Assembly (NCBI GenBank): GCA_035478435.1 | Contig: DATIJT010000005.1 | Location: forward strand, 1-64,000 | Direction of reading: 5' to 3' | Source: DATLRC01 sp035478435 | GTDB lineage: Bacteria > Patescibacteriota > Saccharimonadia > Saccharimonadales > UBA4665 | Length of the DNA: 64,000 nucleotides | Shown here: one piece after another, positions 22,757-31,701 of the stretch | Numbering within the stretch: the first letter of the stretch is position 1 | Layout: every line of letters starts with the position of its first letter | Made by a program: the position numbers and the translations under genes | The notes under the pieces: generated by a model | What the model was told of the DNA's origin: nothing | Seen by the model: only the letters and a program-made list of their open reading frames with translations | Database searches by the model: none

Positions 22757-23521
22757 ATGAGCCATGTACTAGCGGTGTTAAACCAAAAAGGCGGGGTCGG
22801 TAAGACCACCACGGCTATTAATCTGGCTTCTTACTTGGCCAAACACGGCCATTCAGTCTTGCTGGTAGACCTAGATCCTCAAGGCAATGCTACAAGTGGC
22901 TTAGGACTTAGCCAGAAGGGCAAAGCTAGCGGGACTTATGAAGTTTTAATAGGTTCAAGCGATATCGCGACTAGTCTACAGGAATCGGCGGTGGAAGGAG
23001 TATATGTCTTACCAACTAATGCTCAGTTGGCCGCCGCGGAAATAGAGCTAGTAGACCAAAACGAGAGGGAATTCGCGCTCAAAAAGGCTCTAAACAATTT
23101 AAGTCATGATTATATAATCATTGATTGTCCACCGGCGCTTAGTCTACTGACAGTTAACGCCCTCACGGCCGCGGATAGCTTACTGATTCCGGTCCAGGCC
23201 GAATACTATGCCCTGGAAGGTTTAGGCCAGCTATTGGAAGTTGTGCAACAAGTACGGGCTGGGTTGAACACAAAATTGGAACTTTTGGGCGTGCTGCTGA
23301 CTATGTATGATAGCCGCACAACTTTAAGTGAACAGGTGAAGAAAGAAATTGAACAGCATTTTGGCGACAAGGTTTTTGACGTGGTAGTGCCTAGAAACGT
23401 CCGTTTAGCCGAAGCTCCCAGCCACGGCAAGCCAATTTCGCATTACGATAAATGGAGCAAGGGCGCCAAGGCTTATAAGCAACTAGCCAAAGAAGTCCGC
23501 CAGCGGACCGGTAAAAAATAA
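22757..23521 (+). CDS. parA: chromosome partitioning ATPase ParA/Soj
   Basis: A deviant Walker-type ATPase that moves origins apart with ParB. It has 254 residues. The N-terminus reads LNQKGGVGKTTTAINLA with the signature lysine. DLDPQGNATSGLG is the second nucleotide motif, and DYIIIDCPPALSLLTVNA is Walker B. No N-terminal DNA-binding extension is present, so this is the chromosomal Soj type. A leader with AAGGGAAAATAAAG precedes the ATG, and TACAAT lies at 22726. Unusually, parB does not follow but converges from the other side of structured element copy 3. Confidence 0.93.
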   Translation: MSHVLAVLNQKGGVGKTTTAINLASYLAKHGHSVLLVDLDPQGNATSGLGLSQKGKASGTYEVLIGSSDIATSLQESAVEGVYVLPTNAQLAAAEIELVDQNEREFALKKALNNLSHDYIIIDCPPALSLLTVNALTAADSLLIPVQAEYYALEGLGQLLEVVQQVRAGLNTKLELLGVLLTMYDSRTTLSEQVKKEIEQHFGDKVFDVVVPRNVRLAEAPSHGKPISHYDKWSKGAKAYKQLAKEVRQRTGKK

Positions 23522-23578
23522 GTTTTTTTACTTCTGTATGCCCAAGCCTTTAGCCAGCATTCCTTCGGACTGCTGCCC

Positions 23579-24088
23579 AGCTACTTTCTTGTGTCAACAA
23601 GAAAGTAGCCAAAGAAATGACAGGCACAGAAAAACCATATTGCCACCAGATACCAGCAACTGGCTGTGCGGCCAGAACTCCCCCGGTCGGTTCCAATTAG
23701 TATTCTCAAGGAGAATTGGAACTAAACTGGCCGCAATGACTCAGCCAGCCGCTGATTGGCGGCATCTGTTTTCCAGAGCCCGGACTAACCCCCAGACTTT
23801 TGAGCTGGGAAACCGGACTTGAGCCCAACCCTGAGCAGATGTAGTAAAACAGTCTGGCCTAGGGTCCGTTCAGTTGTTTGACGACTAATTGAGCCAGTGG
23901 CTCAATTAGGAGGAGTTCTGAACGCAAAGACTGCTTTTACTACAGATGCGTCAAGGCTGGGTGTTGTCCGGTGGCTTTTTCGGTTCCTTTTTGCCATCAA
24001 AAAGGAATAAGGCCGCCACTTTAGTGGTGGAATTAATATTTCCAGGGCACAAAAGTAGGAGTGGGACGAGCCGCAGGGTCGTACCCTA
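23579..24088 (+). repeat. large structured intergenic element, copy 3
   Basis: About 510 bp between the 3' ends of parA and parB. Stems: GCTACTTTCTTG/CAAGAAAGTAGC; CAGCAACTGGCTG with CAGCCAGCCGCTG (11 of 13); GTTCCAAT/ATTGGAAC; GTTCAG/CTGAAC; and CTAATTGAGCC-AGT-GGCTCAATTAG, a perfect hairpin whose sequence differs completely from copy 1 apart from GCC-AGT-GGC. GTTTGACGA and AGGAGTTC are kept. The right terminal hairpin appears disrupted by an extra segment containing CCGCCAC/GTGGTGG (about 24012-24030). Confidence 0.85.
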
Positions 24089-24112
24089 GAGAATTTAAAT
24101 AAGTTAATGATC

Positions 24113-24997
24113 TTAAGATTTTTCGAGGAGGGAGGAGAGGAGGGCTAGGAGTTTTTCCAGGTCTCGGTCGGTGGTAAAGCCGATTTCCAGCTTGCCACCA
24201 TGAGCCATGCGGCGGACGGTGACTGGCGAACCTAGTTTTTTACTAAGCGTTTTAGTAGCTGGGGTTTCGGTTTGGACCCGGGCATGGGCGGCTTTAGTTT
24301 CGCTAACGCCGGCTTTGATGCTGGTGACATAGCGTTCGGCTTGGCGGACACTCCAGCCATGCTTCAAAATGGTGGCCAATAGTTCCGCCTGTTTTTTAGG
24401 CAAGTCTTTGAGTGACAATATAGTCCGGGCATGCCCCTCAGAAATTTTCTGCTCGGCCAAAGCTATCTGCGCTTCTTTAGGTAATTGTAAGAGTCGCACA
24501 ATATTATTGACAGTCGAAGAGGCCTTGCCCAGGCGTTTGGCGATTTCTTCGTAGGGAGTACTGAATTGGGTGTGCAACCGCTCCAGGCTGGCAGCTTGCT
24601 CCAATGGGTTCAAATCTACCCGCTGGACGTTTTCAATTAAGGCAACCTCTAGCTGTTCAAGCTCTCGCATAGTCCGCACAATAGCCGGGACTGATTTGAG
24701 CCCGGCTTTTTGGGCCGCTCGCCAGCGACGCTCGCCAGCGACGATCCGATATTTGTTATCACCAAGCGGGGTCACGATCAAAGGCTGCAGGACGCCATGG
24801 GTTTTGATGGAAGCTGCTAACTCGTTTAAATTGGTTTCGTCAAAATAACGACGCGGCTGGTTGGAGTGGGGCTGAAGTTGCATGGTAGGCAATTTTTGGA
24901 TGCGCTCATCTTCTTTAAGCAAAAGAGAGCTGTCGAAATCTTGGGGGATTAGGGCGGTCAAGCCGCGGCCCAACCCCCATTTTGTTGTGTCTGACAT
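24113..24997 (-). CDS. parB: chromosome partitioning protein ParB
   Basis: A CTP-dependent DNA clamp that loads at parS and stimulates ParA. It has 294 residues. The N-terminus GLGRGLTALIP is the ParA-activating segment. The CTP-binding core includes PHSNQPRRYFDE and IVAGERRWRAAQKAG. A helix-turn-helix lies around YEEIAKRLGKASSTVNNIVR. The C-terminal dimer domain ends in DLEKLLALLSSLLEKS. A TATAGT box lies 8 nt before the ATG on the minus strand. It is convergent with parA. No parS-like palindrome was found in the window. Confidence 0.93.
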   Translation of the reverse strand: MSDTTKWGLGRGLTALIPQDFDSSLLLKEDERIQKLPTMQLQPHSNQPRRYFDETNLNELAASIKTHGVLQPLIVTPLGDNKYRIVAGERRWRAAQKAGLKSVPAIVRTMRELEQLEVALIENVQRVDLNPLEQAASLERLHTQFSTPYEEIAKRLGKASSTVNNIVRLLQLPKEAQIALAEQKISEGHARTILSLKDLPKKQAELLATILKHGWSVRQAERYVTSIKAGVSETKAAHARVQTETPATKTLSKKLGSPVTVRRMAHGGKLEIGFTTDRDLEKLLALLSSLLEKS

Positions 24998-25072
24998 ATG
25001 ATTTAACTATAGCACGCGGTGGTGCCGATCGGCCCCACGAAGCGAACCCCCAGGATTCGCTAGGATTAAAAA

Positions 25073-25762
25073 CTAGAACGCGGTGACTTTATTGATCGGG
25101 AAAATGCGCAGCACTAATTTGCCAATGACTTGTTGGGCACTGATCGGCCCAAAATAGCGGGAATCAAGCGAGTCCGGCCGGTTGTCGCCACAGACAAAAA
25201 GCTGGCCCGGCCCTAAGCTCACATCCACGTTGCCGCTAGTAATTGCTGGTAAATGATGGTCTTTATTGTAACCAAGCTTTTGGTCGGGCTGAAAGCCTTT
25301 GGGATGGGCACGGTTGTAAATGGTCAGCACGTTATCTTTGACTACAACATGGTCGCCAGGCAAGCCAACTACTCTTTTAATGAGTTGTTTTTTATCTTCT
25401 TGGCCGTATGAACTTAGCCCGCTTTCTTCAAAAACAATCACGTCGCCACGGGCCGGAATGTAAGAGTGGTGGGTGACGCGTGACCAAGTGCGTGGCACTT
25501 TCCAGATGATCAATTTATCTTGGTTTTGGAGGGTAGACTCCATGCTTGGCCCGTCTACTTGGTAAGAACGGAAGACAAAGCTGATCATTAAAAAAGCAAT
25601 GCCCAAAGCGGCTAGTAAAATACCCAAAAATGAGAAAAATTCACGCCAACTTGAGGGTGAATTTTCAGTTTCAGCTTCAGATGTAAGCTCTGGTTCTGGC
25701 GGCATAGGCTCAACAGGTTCGTCGGCTGGTTTTAACGTGGGGTGGTGGCTTGAGTCATCCAT
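25073..25762 (-). CDS. lepB: signal peptidase I
   Basis: A membrane serine protease that cleaves signal peptides of exported proteins. It has 229 residues. An acidic, proline-rich cytoplasmic N-terminus (about 40 residues) is followed by one membrane helix (FFSFLGILLAALGIAFLMIS). Catalytic Ser lies in GPSMESTLQ and the general-base Lys in KKQLIKRVVGLPGD. GDNRPDSLDSRYFGPI is the conserved C-terminal box. A TATAGT element lies 9 nt upstream of the ATG. Its substrates in this window would include the secreted hydrolase at 60038. Confidence 0.93.
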   Translation of the reverse strand: MDDSSHHPTLKPADEPVEPMPPEPELTSEAETENSPSSWREFFSFLGILLAALGIAFLMISFVFRSYQVDGPSMESTLQNQDKLIIWKVPRTWSRVTHHSYIPARGDVIVFEESGLSSYGQEDKKQLIKRVVGLPGDHVVVKDNVLTIYNRAHPKGFQPDQKLGYNKDHHLPAITSGNVDVSLGPGQLFVCGDNRPDSLDSRYFGPISAQQVIGKLVLRIFPINKVTAF

Positions 25763-25822
25763 CAGAGCTTAACTATAGCATAAGCGGGCCTCAAGCCCAT
25801 AGATAGTCCCACCCTGGCCGGG

Positions 25823-25851
25823 TTTACAGGTCCTGGCTTAAGCTTTATACT
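25823..25851 (+). promoter_or_regulatory. promoter of the LCP gene
   Basis: TTTACA (25823-25828), a 17-nt spacer and TATACT (25846-25851), ending 12 nt before ATG 25864. A GGAG stands just after the -10 box. Confidence 0.6.
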
Positions 25852-25863
25852 GGAGACTACATA

Positions 25864-27510
25864 ATGAAAGATAGAGAAAGGCCGCGGCTGACCGGCCCAA
25901 GGCCGCGGCAAACAATAGATGGTTTTATGGTTCCGGCGGCGCCATCACGCCGTTATTTGCAGCGGCCGGCCACTTATTCTGAGCGGCAGAGGCCGCTTCA
26001 GCCGATAGTCCAAAAGCAGCGATTAACTGGTGCGGCGAGACTTCCCATAGTTGATAATCTAGCGACTAAGACCGAAATCCAACCGGCTCGCCGGTTGCCT
26101 AAAATTGATATGGAATTACCGGAGCCCGCCGTTTCGGCGCATCACGCCAAACAAACAAATTACGTTAGCAAATGGCGGTCTTTGCGCAAGTGGTCATTTA
26201 GGACAGTAGCGGCCCTGCTCATTACAATTATTGGTGTTGGTGGTTTACTTTTAGGACAAGGTTATTTTAAATTGCACAAAGTTTTTAAGGGCGGCGCTAG
26301 CGCCGCTGCTTTGAAGACTAATGTTGATCCTTCGCTGCTAAAGGGTGAAGGCGACGGCCGGGTAAACATCTTGCTGCTGGGCCGTGGTGGCGGTGACCAC
26401 TCGGCGCCAGACCTGACGGATACGATTATGCTGGCTAGCGTTGACCCCATCAACCACACGGCAGACCTGGTCAGTGTGCCCAGGGATTTGTGGGTCAATA
26501 TCTCCGGTTACGGCAGCATGAAGATCAACGCCGTTTGGGAAACAGGTAAGTATAAATACCTGGGCAAAATCAGCGATAGCATGTCCAACCCGCGTGCTAC
26601 CCAGGCCGGCTTTAGCCTGATTGACCAAACTATGGAGCAAGTACTTGGCGTGCCGATTCACTACAACTCGTTGGTTGATTTCCAGGCTTTCAAGCAAGCA
26701 GTTGATACGGTTGGCGGCGTAACCGTGAACGTACCGACCGACCTGTGGGACCCGACCATGGCCTGGGAAAATAACTATAATTCCGTCTTGGCGAAGGCCG
26801 GCGTCCAGAATTTCAACGGCCAAAAAGCCCTGATCTACGTTCGCTCCCGGGAAACCAGTTCGGACTTTGCCAGAAGCGAGCGGCAGCGGACAGTCATGAT
26901 CGCACTTAAAGAAAAAGTGGCTAGCCTGGGGACGTTGGGCAACCCGCTGAAGATATCGCAACTAATGAATGCTTTTGGCGATAACGCCCAAACCGATCTG
27001 TCTATCAATGACGCTTCGCGCCTCTACTCGTTATCTAAGAATATTAGCGGCGCTAGCATCAAATCCGTGGGCCTGGCTGACGCGCCGAATAATTTTGTGA
27101 CAACCGGTAATATTAACGGCCAGTCGGTGGTTTACCCGCGCAGCGGCGTCTTCGACTACGCCGCTATCCAGAGCTACGTCCGGGGCGTGCTGAGGGACGG
27201 CTATTTGCTGAAAGAAAACGCCAAGCTAACGGTCCTGAACGGTACTTCGGTACCCGGTTTAGCCACCGCCAAAGCCGACCAACTCAAAAGCTACGGCTAC
27301 AACGTGACGATCGTAGACAACGCCCCGACTAGCGGCTATGACCAGACTACGATAGTTGACCTGACCCATGGCAAAGACAAATACACCAAACATTACCTAG
27401 AGCAGCGGTTCGGCGTCAGCGCGGTTACTAAATTACCGGATAGTTCGATACAACCCCAGGGGGCTGATTTTATAGTAATATTAGGTAACAATGAATCCGC
27501 TGATTTCTAA
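25864..27510 (+). CDS. LytR-CpsA-Psr (LCP) family cell-wall glycopolymer transferase
   Basis: LCP enzymes move lipid-linked polymers such as teichoic acids or capsule onto peptidoglycan outside the membrane. It has 548 residues. Residues 1 to 110 are basic and proline-rich (cytoplasmic), and one membrane helix lies near 115-137. The LCP core follows with NILLLGRGGGDHSAPDLTD, the Arg motif SVPRDLWV and SMKINAVWE. The last 95 residues match a LytR_C-type domain (KLTVLNGTSVPGLATAKADQ). The stop overlaps the next gene by 20 bp. It suggests that this cell decorates its envelope. Confidence 0.9.
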   Translation: MKDRERPRLTGPRPRQTIDGFMVPAAPSRRYLQRPATYSERQRPLQPIVQKQRLTGAARLPIVDNLATKTEIQPARRLPKIDMELPEPAVSAHHAKQTNYVSKWRSLRKWSFRTVAALLITIIGVGGLLLGQGYFKLHKVFKGGASAAALKTNVDPSLLKGEGDGRVNILLLGRGGGDHSAPDLTDTIMLASVDPINHTADLVSVPRDLWVNISGYGSMKINAVWETGKYKYLGKISDSMSNPRATQAGFSLIDQTMEQVLGVPIHYNSLVDFQAFKQAVDTVGGVTVNVPTDLWDPTMAWENNYNSVLAKAGVQNFNGQKALIYVRSRETSSDFARSERQRTVMIALKEKVASLGTLGNPLKISQLMNAFGDNAQTDLSINDASRLYSLSKNISGASIKSVGLADAPNNFVTTGNINGQSVVYPRSGVFDYAAIQSYVRGVLRDGYLLKENAKLTVLNGTSVPGLATAKADQLKSYGYNVTIVDNAPTSGYDQTTIVDLTHGKDKYTKHYLEQRFGVSAVTKLPDSSIQPQGADFIVILGNNESADF

Positions 27511-28240
27511 AATCAAACCGGCCAATGGGTTCTCGTACCTGCTGCACCTGGGCCTAGTGATGCTAATGCCAGCCTTAGTGCTGATATTGGTCCGTTTAGA
27601 CTTTGTGCCTCTGGCTTTAAGCGTTATTTTGTTAAGCAAATGGCGGATGTTCGCGGTGCGGCCTCGCTTCTGGCCGGTCAACATCCGGGCTAATGCTATA
27701 GATATAATTGTTGGCCTATCGACAGTACTCTTTATAAGCCATACGGCTAGCGGATTTTGGCAGCTGCTTTGGGCAGCCCTGTATGGTATTTGGCTGACGC
27801 TCATCAAGCCGACTAGCGGAGTGATTATGGTCTCGGTCCAGGCTTTTCTTGGCCAAATGATAGGGCTAATGGCTCTTTACTTGGTTTGGAGGGATGGCCC
27901 GCTTTATGGATTAGTGTTATTGAGCGGACTGCTCGGCTATTTGGCGGCTCGCCACTTTTTTGACAGTTTTGAGGAGCCCTACGGCAAACTGCTATCTTAC
28001 AGCTGGGGTTATTTTGCGGCAGCCTTGACTTGGCTGTTGGGCCACTGGTTACTATTTTATGGCTTGGTGGCCCAGCCCACCTTGCTACTTAGCACCATTG
28101 GTTACGGCCTGGCCACTATTTATTATCTTGACCACAACGAGCGCTTGAGTTCGGGGCTACGCCGGCAGTTTATATTTATTATGATCGCCATAGTTTTAGT
28201 AGTCTTAACATTTTCGGATTGGGGAGATAAAGTATTTTAG
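27491..28240 (+). CDS. multi-pass membrane protein
   Basis: A 249-residue integral membrane protein with about seven or eight hydrophobic helices (for example LHLGLVMLMPALVLILVRLDF, LWAALYGIWLTL, LLGHWLLFYGLVAQP and FIFIMIAIVLVVLTF). The loops are short, with Arg/Lys mostly on one side. I do not recognise the family. It overlaps the end of the LCP gene by 20 bp and is followed 9 nt later by htrA, so the three are probably one envelope operon. Confidence 0.75.
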   Translation: MNPLISKIKPANGFSYLLHLGLVMLMPALVLILVRLDFVPLALSVILLSKWRMFAVRPRFWPVNIRANAIDIIVGLSTVLFISHTASGFWQLLWAALYGIWLTLIKPTSGVIMVSVQAFLGQMIGLMALYLVWRDGPLYGLVLLSGLLGYLAARHFFDSFEEPYGKLLSYSWGYFAAALTWLLGHWLLFYGLVAQPTLLLSTIGYGLATIYYLDHNERLSSGLRRQFIFIMIAIVLVVLTFSDWGDKVF

Positions 28241-28249
28241 GAGGACAGT

Positions 28250-29521
28250 ATGGTAGATCCAAACGATGAAACCAAGCCAATCTTAATAGGTTCAAATAAA
28301 AAACCTTCAGGCAACATCTCTTTTAAGCTACCAGGGTGGTCGGCAAATCGGTTTAACTTAAAGGGTTTGTTAAAACAACCTATTTTGATATTGGCCGTGG
28401 CTGTATTACTTGGTTTCGGCAGTGGTTTTGGAGGCGGTTTGTTGGCAACTAAATACGGTGATCAAACCGGGTTAAATTCTGGCAGCTTGAGCCATCAGAA
28501 AAAGCTAGTGGCCAGCGAAAGCGAATTGATCGCCAATATCGCCAAAACGCTTGGGCCAAGTGTGGTTAGTATAAATGTCACCGGTGAGCAAGCCGTCCAA
28601 AACTTTTTTGGCTTTGTTCAGCCTGAACAAACCGCAGCGGCCGGCACCGGCATTATCATCTCGGACAGCGGGCTGGTCGTGACTAACCGCCACGTGGTAC
28701 CGGTTGGCACAACTAGCGTAAGTGTAACTTTGGCTGATGGCACGGAACTGAAAAGCGTAACCGTACTTGGCCGGACGGCCCAGAGCGATAGTTTGGACGT
28801 TGCTTTCTTAAAAATTAACGACCTCAAAGGCCACAAACTAACACCCGCGGTGATTGGTGATTCCGCCGGGGTGCAGGTGGGGGACGCGGTAGTGGCGATC
28901 GGCAATGCCCTGGGCCAGTTCCAGAATACTGTCACCAGTGGTATTGTGTCTGGTTTTGGGCGCCAGGTGCAGGCTAGCGGCGGTTCCGACCAAGCAGCCG
29001 AGAACTTGGATAATCTTTTCCAAACTGACGCGGCTATTAACGAAGGTAATTCCGGAGGCCCGCTGGTTAACCTGAACGGCCAGGTAATCGGCATTAACAC
29101 CGCCATCGCCGGCGGCGCCCAGAACATCGGCTTCGCCATTCCCATCAATGACGTTAAAGGCTTAATCAACCAAGTGCTAAAGACTGGTAAATTTGAAAGG
29201 CCTTATCTGGGCGTCCGCTACATACCGCTCACACCGGATCTGTCCCGGCAGTATAAATTGAGCGTGGAGTACGGGGCTTTCGTGGCACCGGCGGTTGATG
29301 CCAGCCAGCCCTCGGTAGTCAGTGGCAGCCCGGCCGACAAAGCTGGCCTGAAACAAGGCGATGTAATCACCAAAGTGGATGGTGTCGACATAGACCAGAC
29401 GCATAGCTTGACCACTTTGTTAAACCAGCAATCCGTAGGTGACAAAGTAGCCCTGGAGATAGTTCGTGCCGGCAAGACTCTAAAGATTGAAGTTATACTG
29501 GGCGCAGCCCCGAATCCTTAG
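28250..29521 (+). CDS. htrA: HtrA/DegP-like serine protease with PDZ domain
   Basis: A membrane-anchored quality-control protease acting outside the cytoplasm. It has 423 residues. A cytoplasmic tail of about 40 residues and one membrane helix (ILILAVAVLLGFGSGFGGGL) come first. The trypsin-like domain carries His in VVTNRHVVP, Asp in SLDVAFLKI and Ser in NEGNSGGPLV. One PDZ domain follows (PADKAGLKQGDVITKVDG). An AGGAGG ribosome site precedes the ATG. The stop codon is the first base pair region of the hairpin at 29520-29687. Confidence 0.94.
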   Translation: MVDPNDETKPILIGSNKKPSGNISFKLPGWSANRFNLKGLLKQPILILAVAVLLGFGSGFGGGLLATKYGDQTGLNSGSLSHQKKLVASESELIANIAKTLGPSVVSINVTGEQAVQNFFGFVQPEQTAAAGTGIIISDSGLVVTNRHVVPVGTTSVSVTLADGTELKSVTVLGRTAQSDSLDVAFLKINDLKGHKLTPAVIGDSAGVQVGDAVVAIGNALGQFQNTVTSGIVSGFGRQVQASGGSDQAAENLDNLFQTDAAINEGNSGGPLVNLNGQVIGINTAIAGGAQNIGFAIPINDVKGLINQVLKTGKFERPYLGVRYIPLTPDLSRQYKLSVEYGAFVAPAVDASQPSVVSGSPADKAGLKQGDVITKVDGVDIDQTHSLTTLLNQQSVGDKVALEIVRAGKTLKIEVILGAAPNP

Positions 29522-29687
29522 AGCCTGACAAAATCCCTCTGTCGTAGGCAAAACTTGAGCAGCAGCTAGATTTTGTATCTGTTTTCTCGTGACAAAATGG
29601 ATCTGAATGATCCATAGCGAAGCTAAAAACAGATACAAAGTCGCTGACGTCAGGTTTTGGTAGATAAGAGGGTTTTTGTCAGGCTCT
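29520..29687. repeat. large convergent-gene hairpin between htrA and prmC
   Basis: AGAGCCTGACAAAA..CCCTCT at the left pairs with AGAGGG..TTTTGTCAGGCTCT at the right end. An inner stem TTTGTATCTGTTTT/AAAACAGATACAAA encloses ATGGATC/GATCCAT. Because A and T runs flank the stems, it could end transcription from both sides. At about 168 nt it is much larger than a normal terminator. Confidence 0.75.
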
Positions 29688-29697
29688 TAGCTTCCAG

Positions 29698-30513
29698 CTA
29701 AAACTCAAAAACTTGTATAAAATCTTCGGTTTGCCGAAGACTGTAGCCATGTGTCCGGGCTATGGCGGCTAAGGCATCTTGTTGCGGAGGCAAGCATTCG
29801 GTTAAAACCAAGCGTGGCTTATATACTAAGGGATCGATTTGTTCAAACAATTTGCGGTATAAATCTAGCCCGTCGGCTCCGCCAAAGATAGCGATATGTG
29901 GTTCCTGGAGGGCTGCCGGGTTAACCTGGAAACCATTAGGTACATAGGGTAAATTGCAAAGCAAGATATACTTTTCCCTGCGGTAATGCGTGTAAAGCGG
30001 CCGCAGCAAATCGCCCTTTATAAATTGGACATCAACCTCTAGGGCTTCGGCGTTTTGCCTAGCTACGTTCAAGCTTCCCGCGTCAATGTCTATAGCCATG
30101 ACTTTGGCGTAAGGTAGCTCCAATTTAACAGTGATGGCTATTGCCCCGGAGCCCGTGCCAACATCAATAATGGCTGTTGCCGGAGTGAAGGGCAGCGCTT
30201 TCAGTAGGTCGATCATCGTTTCTGATTCGGGGCGCGGTTCCAGCACCCGGTGGTCGATGTAAAATTCCCGGCCGTAAAATTCGGTTTTGTTGCGAATGTA
30301 AGACAAGGGTTCATGGAGAACACGGCGGCCAATCTGGAGGTCTAAAGTTTTCTGTTTACTGGGCTTAAGCTCCAGTTCAGGATGGGCCAAAAGCTGGGCA
30401 CGGTCTATCTGGGTGCAATCTTCCATTAGCACCAAGGCGTCCAAATGCGCCGTAGCGATGCCCACCGCGGTAAGTTTGGCGGTGGCTTCCGCCAACCAGT
30501 GACCAACAGTCAT
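29698..30513 (-). CDS. prmC: peptide chain release factor N5-glutamine methyltransferase
   Basis: Methylates the Gln of the GGQ motif in release factors, using S-adenosylmethionine. It has 271 residues. The N-terminal helical domain is followed by a Rossmann core with IDVGTGSGAIAITV (SAM motif I) and the family signature NLPYVPNG, a form of NPPY used to bind the glutamine. In this protein Asn-Leu-Pro-Tyr replaces Asn-Pro-Pro-Tyr. TATAAT lies 6 nt before the ATG on the minus strand. It lies 68 nt downstream of prfA, its substrate gene. Confidence 0.9.
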   Translation of the reverse strand: MTVGHWLAEATAKLTAVGIATAHLDALVLMEDCTQIDRAQLLAHPELELKPSKQKTLDLQIGRRVLHEPLSYIRNKTEFYGREFYIDHRVLEPRPESETMIDLLKALPFTPATAIIDVGTGSGAIAITVKLELPYAKVMAIDIDAGSLNVARQNAEALEVDVQFIKGDLLRPLYTHYRREKYILLCNLPYVPNGFQVNPAALQEPHIAIFGGADGLDLYRKLFEQIDPLVYKPRLVLTECLPPQQDALAAIARTHGYSLRQTEDFIQVFEF

Positions 30514-30581
30514 GCCTTAATTATAATCGAACTGCTAGAGACTAGTATGTGATAAATCTGGTCTACCATTTTTTCGATTGC

Positions 30582-31640
30582 TCATTTTTCCTGGGTAATC
30601 AGTTCGTGTTCGTAGGCGAGGAGTTTTTCGATCAGGTCGTCGATTTCACCGTTTAGCGCGCCAGGAATGTTTGATCGACTGTAAGCAATTCTATGATCTG
30701 TTATGCGGTCTTGCGGGAAGTTATAAGTTCGAATTTTTTCACTGCGGTCGCCGCTGCCGATCAGCTTTTTGCGCTCAGTCGATAGCTGCCTTTGCTCCTC
30801 GTCGATCTTCATTTGCAGCAAGCGGGAGCGCAAAACTCCCATGGCCTTGGCTTTGTTCTTAAGCTGGCTTTTTTCGTCCTGGCAGGTCACCACCAGGCCG
30901 GTCGGCAAGTGGGTAATGCGGACTGCCGAGTCGGTGGTATTGACCGATTGGCCACCATGCCCGCTGGCGTGGTAAACGTCAATCCTTAGGTCGCTCGGGT
31001 TAATGTCTACATCTGATTCTTCGGCCTCCGGCAGCACGGCCACAGTTACGGTCGAAGTGTGGATGCGGCCCTGGCTTTCAGTCACTGGCACTCGCTGCAC
31101 GCGGTGGACGCCGCCTTCGAACTTCAAGTTTTTATAAGCGTCGGGGCCGCGCAGGGCGAAGATGATTTCCTTGAAGCCGCCGGCTTCAGACGGGCTTTCG
31201 CTGAGTAATTCAAGCTTGTAGTTATGGTTTTCGGCCCAGCGGGCATACATGCGGTAAAGTTCACCGGCGAACAGGCTGGATTCATCGCCGCCCGCCGCCG
31301 CCCGGATTTCGATGATCACGTCCCGCTCATTGTTCGGGTCTTGTGGCGTCAAGGCTGACAATAAGCGGTCTTGATTAACCTGGATCTTGACTTCCAAATC
31401 TTCCAATTCGGCTAAAACCATTTGCTGCAATTCGGCGTCGGGGCTGTTTTTTAATTCTTCAGCCGCTTCATGTTGTTTGCCTAATCTGTGGTTTTCGTCG
31501 AAGAGAGCAATTATAGCCTCTAATTCACTGCGGCGCTTGGCCAATCTGGGATAATTTTTGTCACTAAAAATAGCCGGATCTTGGAGCTTTTGCTCCAAAT
31601 CTTGTAATTCGACCCTTAGGGCTTGTTCTTTTTGATCCAT
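30582..31640 (-). CDS. prfA: peptide chain release factor 1
   Basis: Recognises UAA and UAG stops and triggers peptide release. It has 352 residues. The tripeptide anticodon region reads RVPVTES, with the PxT motif of RF1. GGQ is in YHASGHGGQSVNTTDSAVR. The N-terminal coiled-coil domain is intact. A TAATCT box ends 7 nt before the ATG on the minus strand. It is adjacent to prmC. RF2 is encoded separately at 54186. Confidence 0.95.
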   Translation of the reverse strand: MDQKEQALRVELQDLEQKLQDPAIFSDKNYPRLAKRRSELEAIIALFDENHRLGKQHEAAEELKNSPDAELQQMVLAELEDLEVKIQVNQDRLLSALTPQDPNNERDVIIEIRAAAGGDESSLFAGELYRMYARWAENHNYKLELLSESPSEAGGFKEIIFALRGPDAYKNLKFEGGVHRVQRVPVTESQGRIHTSTVTVAVLPEAEESDVDINPSDLRIDVYHASGHGGQSVNTTDSAVRITHLPTGLVVTCQDEKSQLKNKAKAMGVLRSRLLQMKIDEEQRQLSTERKKLIGSGDRSEKIRTYNFPQDRITDHRIAYSRSNIPGALNGEIDDLIEKLLAYEHELITQEK

Positions 31641-31701
31641 AGTTAATAGATTACACCTTAAATGGCACGGATTATAGTTATAGCTAGTTTTCTTTTTGGG
31701 A

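Noticed and set aside
23538..23822. 94-codon open frame in element copy 3
   Set aside because: Same reason: part of the structured element, with no ribosome site or family.
22757..24997. parS centromere sites near parA/parB
   Set aside because: No TGTTTCACGTGAAACA-like palindrome was found by eye in or around these genes.
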